This document shows positions 22,857-33,452 of a stretch of 64,000 bases of DNA, piece by piece. How positions within the stretch are numbered: the first letter of the stretch is position 1; every line of letters starts with the position of its first letter. Source of the DNA: Elymus sibiricus (taxonomy: Eukaryota > Streptophyta > Magnoliopsida > Poales > Poaceae); the NCBI GenBank assembly GCA_039707655.1, contig CM077674.1, forward strand, positions 237,313,904 to 237,377,903, read 5' to 3'. A program made the translations under genes and the position numbers. The notes beneath the pieces were generated by a model. It was given only the letters and a program-made list of their open reading frames with translations, was not told where the DNA came from and made no database searches.

Positions 22857-24140
22857 TGTAGGAACAGAGTATGTCTACCAGAGGGGGGTGAATGGGAGTT
22901 TAAAATTTCTTTCGAAACTGTAAACTCACAGAACCCAGTAGCGGAAAAACAGACTACAACAAAGGAAAATACAACAACATGCATAGGAAGCTAATACCAA
23001 AAGTAAATCTACTCATCATATCATACAGTAGCGATGAAAAAACTGAAGGGAAAGAAGTAACGAAAAGCTCGGAGTAGACACGATGTTTGTTTGACCAGTT
23101 TGTTCTTCTGCAAAAGAACTACGTCTGGTTGGAGGGGCTGTGACTTAATACCGAAGGTAAACTCTCTTCACCCTCTTCTCCTCGACAATTGATTCGTCAA
23201 CCAATGCCGATTACTCATGGTAGATGCTTGAGGCGATCTCCAAACCTTCACAGACTTCTTCTTAGAGAACCACAATCACTCTTGGTCTCTGAAGAACTTG
23301 ACACCTAACCGTCTAGAGAGTTCGCAGCTCTCAAGTGTAATAGGCGGAGCGTACTGGACTTAGATTCTAGTGATGCTGAACCACTATCTAATTTTTTGGC
23401 TCTGGGGTTTTGTCTCGATTGGCTTTTAAACTCAAATCACTCTTGGAGAGGGGGTAGCTCACACAATCATCACTCAGTCAAATTGAGCAGCCACCGGACA
23501 CAGCCGGTGCGGAGTGGATATTTATAGCCGCAGCTTTCCCTGATGGGAAATGACCAAATTGGGCATGTGTTCTAGCCAATGACAGAATGACACGGCTCCA
23601 ACGGTCGAAAAATAGAGCAACGGTAATATTACTTGCGCAAGTAATACTAACTCCTTGGTCTGAGGCAAATCTCCCGCAACAAAGATGATCACAATCTCTT
23701 GCTGGCAAGTATTTGCTCGGATCACAAAGAGATTTCTCTCACAGCTTTCATAGGTTTGGGTTAAGCATCAGAGAATCAAAGCTTCGAACACTCTACCCCT
23801 CTTAATAGTACGGTTGTCCTATGACTCAAATAAATAGAAGAAAAATTACGAAACAAATGCTACATCTTCGCTTCGTCTTCAACTCCTTGGCTGCAGTCAT
23901 ATCCTTCGGACGAACACCGAACGAATTGCTTCACGTCAGCAATTTTCAGGGGTCACTCTTCTCAGCATAATCTTCGATGATAACCATCGCTACACAGCAG
24001 GAGATTATCTTAGGAGTTTGAACCAAACTCCTCGATACTTCAGGGACCTTTTTACTTTGTGTGCACTAGCAAACACATTAGTCCCAACACTGTTTATGTC
24101 AACAATCTTCAAAACACAAGGGGGCATTATTGCACCAACA
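22857..24140 (-). repeat. 5' LTR of element C (1284 bp)
   Basis: On minus it runs TGTTGGTGCAATAATGCCCC to CTCTGTTCCTACA. It has TG...CA ends and borders the primer-binding site. To the right, ATACC (24141-24145) starts the target sequence inside element D. The partner LTR lies off the left edge, beyond S and T1. Confidence 0.85.
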
Positions 24141-26026
24141 ATACCCCTCAAGGGGGTGGGGATGACCCTAAGAAGGATGACCCCAAAAAAGATAGTTCCA
24201 AGCCTAAACACCCCCGCAAGCGATCAAAGCGACGCGGAAGGGAAAGCAACGCCGACAATGGCACTAACGCTACGGGAGAACCAAAAAACCCGAGCAACCC
24301 GCTGGAGCCAGATGGCCATGCCACCCCCGAGCAGCATCGCGTTGTAATCGATGAAACCCGAGAGCTGAACGGTCAGGGGAACCAAGAGGGCCTCGGGGGC
24401 TACGACGGCTCCACCGACAACTACTACCCGCGAAGAAGATAGCCTTGGGCCCGATTACCAGGCTGTCCCTGATAACCCACGAGATCAGGAAGAATACAGG
24501 CAATGATTTATTGCGACCGGACGAAGCCTGAAATTAAAAGAGCGGCAATTAAAGGCCGAACAGGATACCATTAACGAAAAGTGGACCTCGGTCCTCACCG
24601 CCGAATTTGACCTGGAAGCTCGCCCTCAAGAGACGAAGAGCTACCCATGCCAGAAAATGTTCCCGTCGTCTGATGATGAACCTGCACCTCGGCAGAAAAG
24701 CCGAGCACACGCCTATCAGACTGACCGACCCCCTAGAGGACGGGATAGGCTAGCCACTTGAGTTCAAGATCCACCAGTGGTACCATGCCAAAAAGGCAAG
24801 GAACCTACGGATCCACATGACTATCGGCATGATTTAAATGCTAGGATGCAGACAAGATCCATCTATGGACAAAGGGACCACATGCCCACAGGGCGGGAGG
24901 GATACCACGCCTGGTTAGACAGGCAAGATAGGAATTGCGAGTGGCGCCATGATCGGCTATCGTCTGAACTCCGGCATAATGTCACTCGAGCTAGAGGCGT
25001 GACACATCCGATGTGCTTCACTGATGATGTCAAGCAGTATCAGTTCCTTGAGGGCTTTTAGCCCATTAATAGAACAATATGATGGGACGATAGATCATGC
25101 CATATGGATTGAAGATTTCCTTCTCCATATACACATGGCTAATGGAGATGATCTCAATGCCGTTAAATACCTACCGCTTAAGCCGAAAGGGCCGGCACAA
25201 CATTGGCTTACTGGCCTACCCGAGAACTCCATAAGGAGCTGGGAAGAGATCGAGGATGCTTTCTGAGCTAACTTCTAGGGTACATACGTCTGGCCTCTGG
25301 ATGCAGACGACCTCAGTCACATTGTCCAGCAGCCCGGGGAATCAGCCCGACAATTCTGGAATTGGTTCTTGACTAAGAAGAACCAAATAGTCGACTGCCC
25401 AGATGTCGAAGTAGTCGCCTCCTTCAAGCACATCATTCGTGATGAATGGCTGGCGAGACAATTCAGCCAGGACAAGACGAAAATGATGGCAGCCCTGACC
25501 TCTCTTATGACCCGCTTCTGTGCGGGCGAGGACATGTGGCATGCCGAAAGCATACCCACCCCGACGAGCCGGTACTTCCGAGGTCCGCGATGGGAATGGG
25601 AAGCAGAGGCGCAACAGAAATAAGCACCGAAACAAGAACAATGGCAGTGATGCCGATGATACAGCTTTTAAATCCAGATTCAGAAACCCAAAGTCAGGAC
25701 AGGACAAGAGGCCCTTTAAAGGGAATAAGGATGGCTCAACCCAACTCGATAAGATCCTCGACAGACCCTGTCAAATACATGGCATGACTGATAAGCCTAC
25801 GAATCACACCAACTGTCATTATTGGGTAGTTAAGCAAGCCAGTAGGGCTAATGCCGAAGAGCAGGCGAAGGGCCCCCGCAGTGAGGATGACGAAGAGCCC
25901 CGTGGGCCGAGTACCGGTGGCCAAAAACAGTTCCCCTCCGAGGTCAAAAACGTGAACATGATCTATGTCACGCATATACCTAAGAAGGAAAGGAAACGCG
26001 TGTTATGGGACGTCTATGCCTTATAG
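24141..26026 (+). pseudogene. Gag of element D
   Basis: A lysine/arginine-rich N-terminal part (24160-24442) is followed by a capsid-like block with YDGTIDHAIWIEDFLLHIH and HWLTGLPENSIRSWEEIEDAF (25080-25266), the conserved core of plant gypsy Gag. TGA at 25264 and a TAG a few codons later interrupt it, and it resumes at 25369-25623. The zinc-binding piece CQIHGMTDKPTNHTNC is at about 25767. Multiple frames and stops show decay. Confidence 0.75.
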
Positions 26027-26536
26027 CCCGTCGCCCAAAGTTCAACCCATGGTCGGCCTGCCCGATCACCTTCGATAGAAGAGACCATCCGACTAGCATC
26101 CATCATGGAGGAATAACTGCTCTTGTACTAGATCCCATAGTAGATGGGTATCACCTTACCAGAGTCCTTATGGATGGGGGCAGTAGCCTCAATCTGATTT
26201 ACTCGGACATGGTAAGGAAGATGGGAATTGATCCTTCAAGGATCAAGCCCATCAAAACAACCTTTAAAGGTATCATCCCAGGCGTCGAAGCACGCTGTTC
26301 GGGCACAGTGACCTTGGAAGTGGTCTTCGACTTGCCCGATAACTTCTAAAGTGAGGACTTGATCTTTGACATCGTCCCCCTCTGCAGTGACTATCATGCA
26401 CTGCTCGGACAAACGGCGTTTGCTCGATTCAATGTCGTCCCCCATTAGCTTATCTCAAGCTCAAGATGCCAGGCCCCAAGGGAGTCATAACTGTCAATGG
26501 CAACACCGAGCGCTTTCTTCGGACAGAGGAGCACAC
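26005..26536 (+). pseudogene. Aspartic protease of element D, truncated
   Basis: The frame 26005-26349 contains the active site VLMDGGSSLNLIY with the aspartate kept. After a TAA at 26347 the reading continues as LIFDIVPLCSDYHALLGQTAF and a block ending RTEEHT, where element E is inserted at 26537. RT is not present. Confidence 0.75.
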
Positions 26537-27350
26537 TGTCGGATTCCGGGCTCCGCAGATCCTAGAGAGGTTCGAACTCTGGGGAGCGCTCATTCTCCAA
26601 CCCTAGGCTACCTCTCAACCTCACAGAAGCACTTGCCAGAAACGATGAACAAACGACACGGTGGTTTACCCAGGTTTGGGCTGCCAGAGCATAATACCCT
26701 ACTCCTGCTTGTCTGGATTCTCTTGGTTCTGGGGAAGGTGTCTACAATGGGTGGTGCTTGCCCTATCTTATACGTGCCCCGGGCCTCTCTTCCCTGAAAA
26801 CACTCGGCGGGAAAAGGGTCACCACAACGGGCAGTTTGAAGGGAGACAAGATGGACAGCTACCCTGACAAAAGGTGGTCTTCGCCCCTGCAAAGCTTCCC
26901 GCCATGACGCACTCATGGGCTCCGTGATGACCTCGGCCTTGACGGTCCTTTGCTTTGGCTCCCTTGCACCGATCAGGAATGCCTTGGGGGCGGCTTCGGG
27001 AACAGGCGGGCCGCCCCCTCCTCTTTAGCACCAAAGAGGAAAGCCTCTCTGTCCATGCCACCCTGTACCTTCTCTGGCTGTGCCTGCCGAGGCGCGCGTC
27101 ACCCATGTGGGGCAAGACAATGACGCCCATCCTTGACCAATCCTCTCGAGGGGCAGCCCTCGTGAGGTACCTTGAAGAGGGTCCATCGGTCGGTTCACCT
27201 GGTGCTCTCCCAGGGCAATCCTTCGTGGGGCGACCAGCCTCGCGGGGGCTTCCTCGTGGGACCCTTCTGCCGCCTGGGGGGTTTTCAGGAGGCCAACTCA
27301 TGGGTCGCGGGTAGACGGGCCTGGGCACCCCGGGTCCGAGTGCCCCGACA
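26537..27350 (-). repeat. 3' LTR of element E (814 bp)
   Basis: On minus it runs TGTCGGGGCACTCGG to GGAATCCGACA, ending in a TGTCGG/CCGACA inverted pair. It aligns throughout with the T1 LTR at 6806-7670. The outer end abuts protease sequence of D. Confidence 0.85.
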
Positions 27351-27366
27351 GTAGCCCCCGAGGCCA
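27351..27366 (-). other. Polypurine tract of element E
   Basis: On minus CCTCGGGGGCTAC precedes the LTR start TGTCGGGG. This G-run is the usual plus-strand primer of grass Tat elements and shows that 26537-27350 is the 3' LTR. Confidence 0.7.
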
Positions 27367-27438
27367 TGGCGCTTCGGCCCAGCTTGCCGTTGGGATGAAC
27401 GGACGCGGGCTCCAATCACTCGCGGGCCCATGTGACGT

Positions 27439-29285
27439 GTGGCGCGGGGAGAAAACAATGCCATCAAGGCCCCTAAGGCCACGCTTCCATGCCCCGTGGG
27501 TGCGGGGGGCGACGCCGCTCCGAGCCTGGCAACCTCTCGCGCCGCAGGGGCTAGAGCCCAATCCAGTGGAAGAGAGGTAATCGTCGAGACCGCTGCATCC
27601 TCTGGGGGGAGCCCCCAGGCCCTTGGGAAGAGGAAGGAGCAGCCCGCGGGCCCCGGGGGCCACGCCGGGCGCTCTCACGAGGACTCTGCCGCGACCTCCG
27701 TCTGCGACAAGGTGGCTCTTCCTGCCCCGCGCAAGGGGACGGCTTGGTCCGCTGGAGATGAGTAAGCTTCTGCCCTTGCCTCGTGCTGTGTCCATCTTCA
27801 ATTGCTCTGGTTGATCCCCTTCTCCTCCGCAGTCACCAGGTGAAGAAGAGGAGGAGGACTGCCGCCGTGGTGACGTCGACTGGTTCTTCAGGTGGACCGC
27901 CTGTCCTGGGCCAAGGCCTGGAGGGGCGCGGCGGTGACCCGAGCCAAGAGGACGCTTGCTCTGGCCGCTCGAGTGCCGTGCCGACGCCCCAAGCTCTTCT
28001 ATCTCAACCCTTTATGCCTTCTTCCGAGGCCACGAAGGCCCCTCTTGCGGAGGCGGAGAAGATGTCCCAGGCTTCCCCTGCAGTGTCTGCTCCCGCGCCC
28101 AGCTCCGCCGCCAGGGTTGTGGTGGAGCAGCTCCAGACCTCCACCGTCCTCGTGCCTCCTGCGGCATCAGAGATGGTTTGGTCCTTGGCGCCAAGAGGGC
28201 CAAGCGCTGGGGGCACCACGGAGATGCATGTGCCACAAGCTGAGTGCCTCGAGGCCTCTGCGACCAAGGCCACGGCATCCTTTGGGGTTTCGCGCCCTGA
28301 GCCAGCCCAAGCCCTCATGCGCACCCTTCCTCTACTCAGGAATAGTGCTCTAGATGATGCCAGGGGCGCGATCAGCTGCCTGGAGGCAGACATCAAAGAA
28401 GCCAAGGCTCGCCTCATCATGGAGTGGGAGAAGCTCGCTGCGAGGTGGCTCGAGGCGAACGTCGCCATCAAGGAGGCCCAAGCCAAGGCCGAGGACGCCA
28501 TCATGAGGAGCGGGAAGGCCGTCACGGAGGTGCAGGCCGCTCACAATGCAGCCCTGGCAGAGAAGGAGGCGGCCGCCGGACGGTGCCTCAAGGTGGAGAA
28601 TAGCCTGAAGGGATTCCAGTAGCGGGAGTCTGACCTCACGGCCCGTGGGGAGAAGCTCGCCAAGTGCAGCACCGAGCTTGAGGGAGCAGTAGTTGAGCAG
28701 GCCAAGAAGTGCAAGCGTCTGGAAATGCTGCAGTGTGAGGTCACCGAGGCTCAGAAAGCCCACGCCCAGCTCGTCTCTGACTGGGAATCTAAGCTTGCTG
28801 CTCGTGATAAGGAGGTCCAAGCCACTGAAGCCAAGGCAGCCGAGGACCTCGCTGCCTTTCCCTCCGTTGAGCTGGGGATCCATGCGGCCTTGGCTTCCAT
28901 CTACCGGGAAGAGCCTGGGCCCCCTCTCGCTGCTCCCAGCAAGGGCTATGCCAAGATCTCCTCCAAGCTCTTGGAGGAGCTGGTGCACGCCGCGTGGGCG
29001 GTGAGCTCCTTTCTGGAGAAGGAATGTCACAGCCTCCTCTCCCTGGCGGCGACCCGCATCTTCAGCCACCATGTCCTTCATGACCTGAGCTTCAATCTTG
29101 ATGACGTGATCGTGCCCGTTCCTGTGGAGTCCCAAGAATCCACGGCGGCCTCGGTAGCGGCGCACGTCACCGCGTTAGTCGAGAAGTTCTCCCCTGCCAA
29201 TGAAGGCGACGAGGCCAATGAAGACGACGACGCCAGCGATGCGGCTGTGGTTGATGATGCTGCGCCTCCGCCTCATGCTCCTTGA
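27439..29285 (+). pseudogene. Antisense accessory gene of element E (two exons, one amber stop)
   Basis: Exon 1 (27439-27761) and exon 2 (27833-29285) are joined in phase by a 71-bp GT-AG intron: the codon split GA|T is restored across it. The product would be about 591 residues, with one TAG at 28620-28622 (codon 371). Exon 2 opens with a basic cluster KKRRR, then a Pro/Ala/Ser-rich part. Long alanine- and glutamate-rich coiled coils flank the stop (CLEADIKEAKARLIMEWEKL and AQKAHAQLVSDWESKLAARD). A conserved-looking globular end (LLEELVHAAWAVSSFLEKEC, HDLSFNLDDVIVPVP) and an acidic tail follow. It resembles, by recall, the 'putative gypsy-type transposon' proteins found as antisense extra ORFs in Tat elements. 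Function unknown. The start codon is the first ATG of the open frame and could be further upstream. Confidence 0.7.
27762..27832 (+). other. Spliceosomal intron of the antisense gene (71 bp)
   Basis: Donor GA|GTAAGC at 27762 and acceptor CTTCTCCTCCGCAG ending at 27832, with a pyrimidine-rich second half and TTGAT as possible branch site. Its removal joins two independent open frames without a stop. It lies antisense to the retroelement genome RNA, so it would not be removed during retrotransposition. Confidence 0.65.
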
Positions 29286-29424
29286 AATTTACTTTTTAAA
29301 TTTCCTGCATCAAAACGGTCCCTCCTCACGAGGGTGTAAGATGGTACTTAAGTCCGGGTGAACTTTTTAATGATGTGTGTATTTGCTTATGTTTGCGGTT
29401 TTCTTTCCCTTGATTGCCTTGATG
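29286..29424 (+). other. 3' flank of the antisense gene
   Basis: An AT-rich stretch after the stop codon, before the tandem array. It probably holds the 3' untranslated region of the antisense gene; no clear AATAAA signal is present. Confidence 0.4.
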
Positions 29425-30556
29425 CTCTTCGTCGGCAGGGCCTAGCCCCCGTGCGTGCCTCCGCCGTCACTGGGCCGGCAGGCTGCAATGCGATATGCCT
29501 TGGCAGACCCAGTGGGGGAGGGGCTCCGGGAAGCCAGTTAAGCCCTTGAGTCATGATGCTCAGGTGGCCCCCCTTGATGCCCAAGCGGCAACTATGAGGA
29601 AAACTCCGCGACGCGCACTCTACGTCGGAGGGCCCAGCCCCCGTGCGTACCTCCACCATCACTGGGCCGGCAGGCTGCAATGCGATATGCCTTGGCGGAC
29701 CCTATGGGGGAGGGGCTCCGGGAAGCCAGTTAAGCTCCTGAGTAGCGATGCTCAGGTGGCCCCCCTTGACGCCCAAGCAGCAATTGCAAGGAAAACTCCG
29801 CGACGCGCACTTTACGTCGGCAAGGCCCAGGCCCCGTGCGTACCTTCGCCGTCACTGGGCCGGCAGGCCGCAATTCGATATGCCTTGGTGGACCCAGTGG
29901 GGGAGGGGCTCCGGGAAGCTAGTTAAGCCCCTGAGTCATGATGCTCAGGTGGCCCCCCTTGACGCTCAAGCGGCAACTGCAAGGAAAACTCCGCGACGCA
30001 CACTCTACGTCGGCAGGGCCCAGCCCCCGTGCGTACCTCCGCCGTCACTGGGCCGGTAGGCCGCAATGCGATATGCCTTGGCAGACCCAGTGGGGGAGGG
30101 GCTCCGGGAAGCCAGTTAAGCCCCTGAGTCGTGATGCTCAGGTGGCCCCCTTGACGCCCAAGCGGCAATTGCAAGGAAAACTCCGTGACGCGCACTCTAC
30201 GTCGGCAGGGCCCAGCCCCCGTGCGTACCTCCGCTGTCACTGGGCCGGCAGGCCGCAATGCGATATGCCTTGGCGGACCCAGTGGGGGAGGGGCTCTGGG
30301 AAGCCAGTTAAGCCCCTGAGTCGTGATGCTCAGGTGGCCCCCCTTGATACCCAAGAGGCAACTGCAAGGAAAACTCCGCGATGCGCACTCTACGTCGGCA
30401 GGGCCCAGCTCCCGTGCGTACCTCTGCCGTCACTGGGCTGGCAGGCCGCAATGCGATATGCCTTGGCGGACCTAGTGGGGGAGGGGCTCCGGGAAGCCAG
30501 TTAAGCCCCTGAGTCACGATGCTCAGGTGGCCCCCTTGACGCTCAAGCGGCCAACG
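29425..30556. repeat. Tandem array, unit about 192-193 bp, nearly six copies
   Basis: Units begin with CCNAGCNCCCGTGCGT at 29441, 29633, 29826, 30019, 30211 and 30404, giving periods of 192, 193, 193, 192 and 193. The last unit stops about 40 bases short. Neighbouring units are about 95% alike by eye; shared blocks are GCGATATGCCTTGG, GGGGGAGGGGCTC and ATGCTCAGGTGGCCCCC. Open frames across it change with the one-base length differences and are not genes. It lies in the 3' untranslated region of element E. Confidence 0.9.
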
Positions 30557-31807
30557 CGAGTGATCCATGCACGGAGGGAACTTTACCTTGGACGATGAAC
30601 GGTGTGTGCGCCTGCCAGCTTATCCCTAGACGCCATGCGAGGAGACGAGTCACCAAGGGCCTTGGTGAGGTGGTGCGGGCGAGACCAGCTCGGGCACAGG
30701 CACCCATGTCCAGCCCTGCTCGCGTGGGGCCGAGGGGAAGGAGACGAACAAGCGCCTCGCGGGAGGCGTTGGTTCTAATCGGTGACTCACCCAGCGCGGA
30801 GCATAGGGCTTCCACTAGGCATGGGCGGGGGCCCTCCCGAGGCCGAGGAGCAGTGCAGCGGGGGACCCTGGGGCGTGTACAGCCCCAACCTCCATTTTAC
30901 ATGAGAGGGTCACGGGCGGCGATAACTGAGGGGTCAAAAAACCAGGCACAAGGCTCAGGAGCTCCTCCCTCAGCCTTCAGGCGGGTTGCGCCATGTTTGT
31001 CATGCTCACGAGGGAGCCTTAGGCCCAGAGGCGCAACACCGATGACCTCAGGAGATGATGTGTGCGGGGTCAGCCCAACAGACAGAGCTCGGTCGATCGG
31101 ATTTAGCAACGCTGCAGGGACGTACCCAAGCACAAACATCGTGTCGGCCTCCCTCGTGGAATAAACCCCTGAGGGGGCCAAGACACCAAGGACCACAGGA
31201 GGTGACGTGCACGGGGCCAGCCCACGAGACAGAGCTCGATCGCTTGGATTTATCAGCACTGCAGGGACGGACCCAAGCACAGACGCCATGCCTAGCTCCC
31301 CCCAGGAGCGCTGGAAGTTGAACCACGCCCCCACCCTCCCGCTCGAGCCACCCTCGAGAAGGCCTAGACACCAAGGACCATAGGAGGTGTCGTGCACGGG
31401 ACCAGCCCACGAGATAGAGCTCAGTCGCTTGGGTTTTTCAATGCTGCAGGGACGTACCCGAGCACATACGCCATGCCTAGTTCTTCCTCGCGGGGCAGCC
31501 AAGAGAGGGATCGTGGGTGTGGGCGGTGACTCCGAACAATCATGGGTTAGTAAACACAGGTTTTAGGCAAATATCATAATCTCCAGGGAAACGATCAAGT
31601 CTTAGTACACAACCAAAAATGAGGACGCGGCAGGGACAGGCCCGTGCCGTCCTGAGGTTGATGCAGCCCGGAGGGCGCCCTCTCTTTGAACAAATCAAAA
31701 CATCACCTGGCGATTGCGCTACATCGGATTGCTTGGCAGGGTCGCGGCAGTCCGAGCCTCATGTGCCTTCTGGGTCCTGGGGCTCCAGGGGCCCATGAGG
31801 GCTCGAC
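30557..31807 (-). other. Non-coding 3' region of element E between RT remnant and array
   Basis: GC-rich DNA without a supported protein. It contains the second, diverged repeat set (31054-31490) and short frames that arise from those repeats. The rest (30557-31053 and 31491-31807) shows no motif I recognise. Confidence 0.6.
31054..31490. repeat. Second, diverged repeat set in element E (three copies)
   Basis: Blocks starting near 31054, 31200 and 31386 share (G/A)TG(A/C)...GGG(G/A)CCAGCCCA, GACAGAGCTCG, a GCTGCAGGGACG box and CCAAGCACA. Spacings are about 146 and 186, so one copy has lost about 40 bases. Divergence is clearly higher than in the 192-bp array. Confidence 0.65.
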
Positions 31808-31890
31808 CCCTCGTGAGGTGCAATCGCGAGCTGAGCCAGTCTTCGGAAGGTGTCTCCCGTGTTCCTGAGGCCGAAAGGCATACAGATGCG
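31808..31890 (-). pseudogene. Reverse transcriptase scrap of element E
   Basis: On minus about 27 codons read RICMPFGLRNTGDTFRRL and on, the RT strand before the active site (T1 has VCMPFSLRSAGATFQRL at the same place). The YxDD box and everything after it are missing, so pol was cut down by internal deletions. Confidence 0.7.
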
Positions 31891-32057
31891 TCCTGCAATG
31901 TCGCTGCTGCTAGGACCGCCCTACGGAAGCCTAAAGACACCTCGTGAGCCAGCCTTGTTGAGCCCAACGACGTCGACGCTCATTCGTCCCCTTGCTCCTC
32001 GTCCGCCAAGGCACGCACTGCGGCATGCCTCCAAGTGGTGCCCAAGCTCCTCCTTTG

Positions 32058-32925
32058 TTATGCTGGCCAGGTCAGAAGCCCTCCAGACGGGAGCCCCCGA
32101 GCCTGACCTGAAAGAGGCACTGGGCGCACTTTCCTATGCGAGGGGCAGGCGGGCGCCTGTCGCCAGTGCAGGGCTTGCCGTGTTGACGACAGGCGTCGCC
32201 TCCTTGGCCTCGACATTGTCCATGATAGGTAGCAGCTACTTCTTCTTGGGGGGCACCACCTCGCGAGGCTCGGTGCCTCCCTCGCCATCGTAGTGCTCCG
32301 CCGCAGCAGCCTTGTACGCGCGCTCGAGGGAGTAAGCCGCATCCTCCTCTTCGCAAGCGATGGTGATGATGCCGCTGCAGCCCGGGATCTTGAGGACGTT
32401 GTAGCCATGGTGTACCGCTGCCATGAACTTGGCGAGCGCAGGGTACCCCAGGATTGCGTTGTACGGGAGGCCAATGTGCACCACATCAAAGTTGATGAGC
32501 TCGGTGTGGTAGTTGTCGCGGGTGCCGAAAGTGACCGGGAGGCGAACTTGCCCCAGGGGGTGGTGGAGCCATCAGTCACCCCGGAGAAAGGCTTGGTGGG
32601 CGTCAGCTGCTCGTAGGGCACTTGGAGTGAGTTGAAGGCCTCCACTGAGATCACGTTGAGGCTGGCTCCTCCGTCGATGAGGGTTTTGGTGACCAGGACG
32701 TTGCTGATGGTCGGAGTGCACAGCATGGGCAGCATACCCGACGGGGCCGCGGTCTTGAGGCTGTCCCTAGCATCGAAGGTGATGGGGTACTGCAACCACT
32801 TGAGGTGCCGCGAGGGCGCTGGCCTCGGGAGGGCGGCGGTAACCTCGCGAGAGAACTACTTGAACGAGCAATTCGACGCCGGGGCGTGTGCTCCGCCGAG
32901 GATGCAGGCGATCGCCCGAGGCTCC
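32058..32925 (-). pseudogene. Aspartic protease of element E
   Basis: The frame from 32795 shows TKTLIDGGASLNVISVEAF, with the active aspartate kept. A frameshift near 32550 moves the reading to the frame that holds HIGLPYNAILGYPALAKF (32484-32236) and then KKK. An upstream piece near 32900 (ACILGGAHAPAS) matches the pre-protease block in T1. The gene would mature Gag-Pol but is frameshifted. Confidence 0.8.
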
Positions 32926-33170
32926 TGATAGCCCCCGGCCCCCGCGTCGCATTGGTTGTTGTCGTCCCTCCTTGGCGGCAGCGGCAGCAGGGCTGCCTTG
33001 TCCTGCGGGCCCCCACGAGGCTGGTCGCGCTGCCTCTCCTCGTGAGGTGGGTCCTGTCATCCATCCTCGCGAGGCAGGTCATGCCAACCATCCTCACGAG
33101 GCATGTCACGCCACCCTTGGTGGGGGTTGCCTCCGCGGCTCTCCCATCTGCGGCCACCATGGCCTCCTCC

Positions 33171-33452
33171 TCATCCTGAGCTTCGGTCATTGAGAACCGG
33201 GCACCGGCCGGTTCGCTCGTCGCGGATGGCCTTGAGCTCCTGGCAGTCCTCCGTGCTGTGGGAGTGCGCGTCGTGGAAGATGCAGTACGGGCGGCACTCC
33301 TTCTCAAGGGCGTCACAATCCTGGCTGCACTTCTGCTCCGGCTCAGCCGCGAGTACAGCAGGGCCCTTGCACTTGGGTTCCTTGCCCTTCGTCTTCACGT
33401 CGTCGACCATGGCGTCCGGGTCACCATTGATGAAGAGGCGGCCTTCCTCGGC
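33171..33452 (-). pseudogene. Gag C-terminal fragment of element E
   Basis: About 94 codons include a zinc-binding block CIFHDAHSHSTEDC (C-x2-H-x4-H-x4-C), as in Tat Gag proteins, and a lysine-rich segment before it. It ends in a stop at 33171 and is truncated at its N-terminal side by the junction with element H. Confidence 0.7.

Larger units (their letters stand above)
7671..24140 (-). mobile_element. Element C: SIRE/Maximus-type copia retrotransposon, split by element A
   Basis: Read on minus: 5' LTR (22857-24140), primer-binding site, Gag with zinc knuckle and coiled coil, protease, integrase, then element A, then RT, RNase H and a long 3' region that runs into T1 at 7670. The 3' LTR is therefore outside the window. 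Coding content is recognisable throughout but broken by stops and frameshifts. The long Gag with a coiled coil after the knuckle and the extended 3' region fit the SIRE/Maximus lineage. Confidence 0.8.
24141..26536 (+). mobile_element. Element D: gypsy gag-protease fragment
   Basis: A plus-strand gypsy piece caught between two insertions: C on its left and E on its right. Both ends are coding sequence, so neither LTR is present. The rest of pol is lost with the truncated right side of E. Confidence 0.75.
26537..33452 (-). mobile_element. Element E: Tat-type gypsy retrotransposon with antisense gene and tandem array
   Basis: Read on minus: truncated Gag (33452), protease, a scrap of RT, a hypervariable non-coding region with two repeat sets, a gene in opposite orientation (27439-29285 on +), polypurine tract and 3' LTR (27350-26537). 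The 5' LTR, primer-binding site and Gag start are gone; the element is joined to element H by a deletion at 33453. Most of RT, RNase H and integrase are also missing. Extra antisense ORFs between pol and the 3' LTR, and tandem repeats there, are known traits of the Tat lineage. Confidence 0.8.

Noticed and set aside
22857..24140. A possible host gene in the LTR of C because of its mixed composition
   Set aside because: TG...CA ends and the adjacent primer-binding site show it is an LTR.
29495..30504. Several overlapping frames of 100-190 codons on both strands
   Set aside because: They arise from the 192-bp tandem array and jump frame with each 193-bp unit.
29425..30556. CRISPR array
   Set aside because: Units are nearly identical over their whole 192 bp with no spacer pattern, and the context is a plant retroelement.
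30897..31502. A 201-codon minus-strand frame
   Set aside because: It is made by the three diverged repeats and shows internal repetition only, with no domain.
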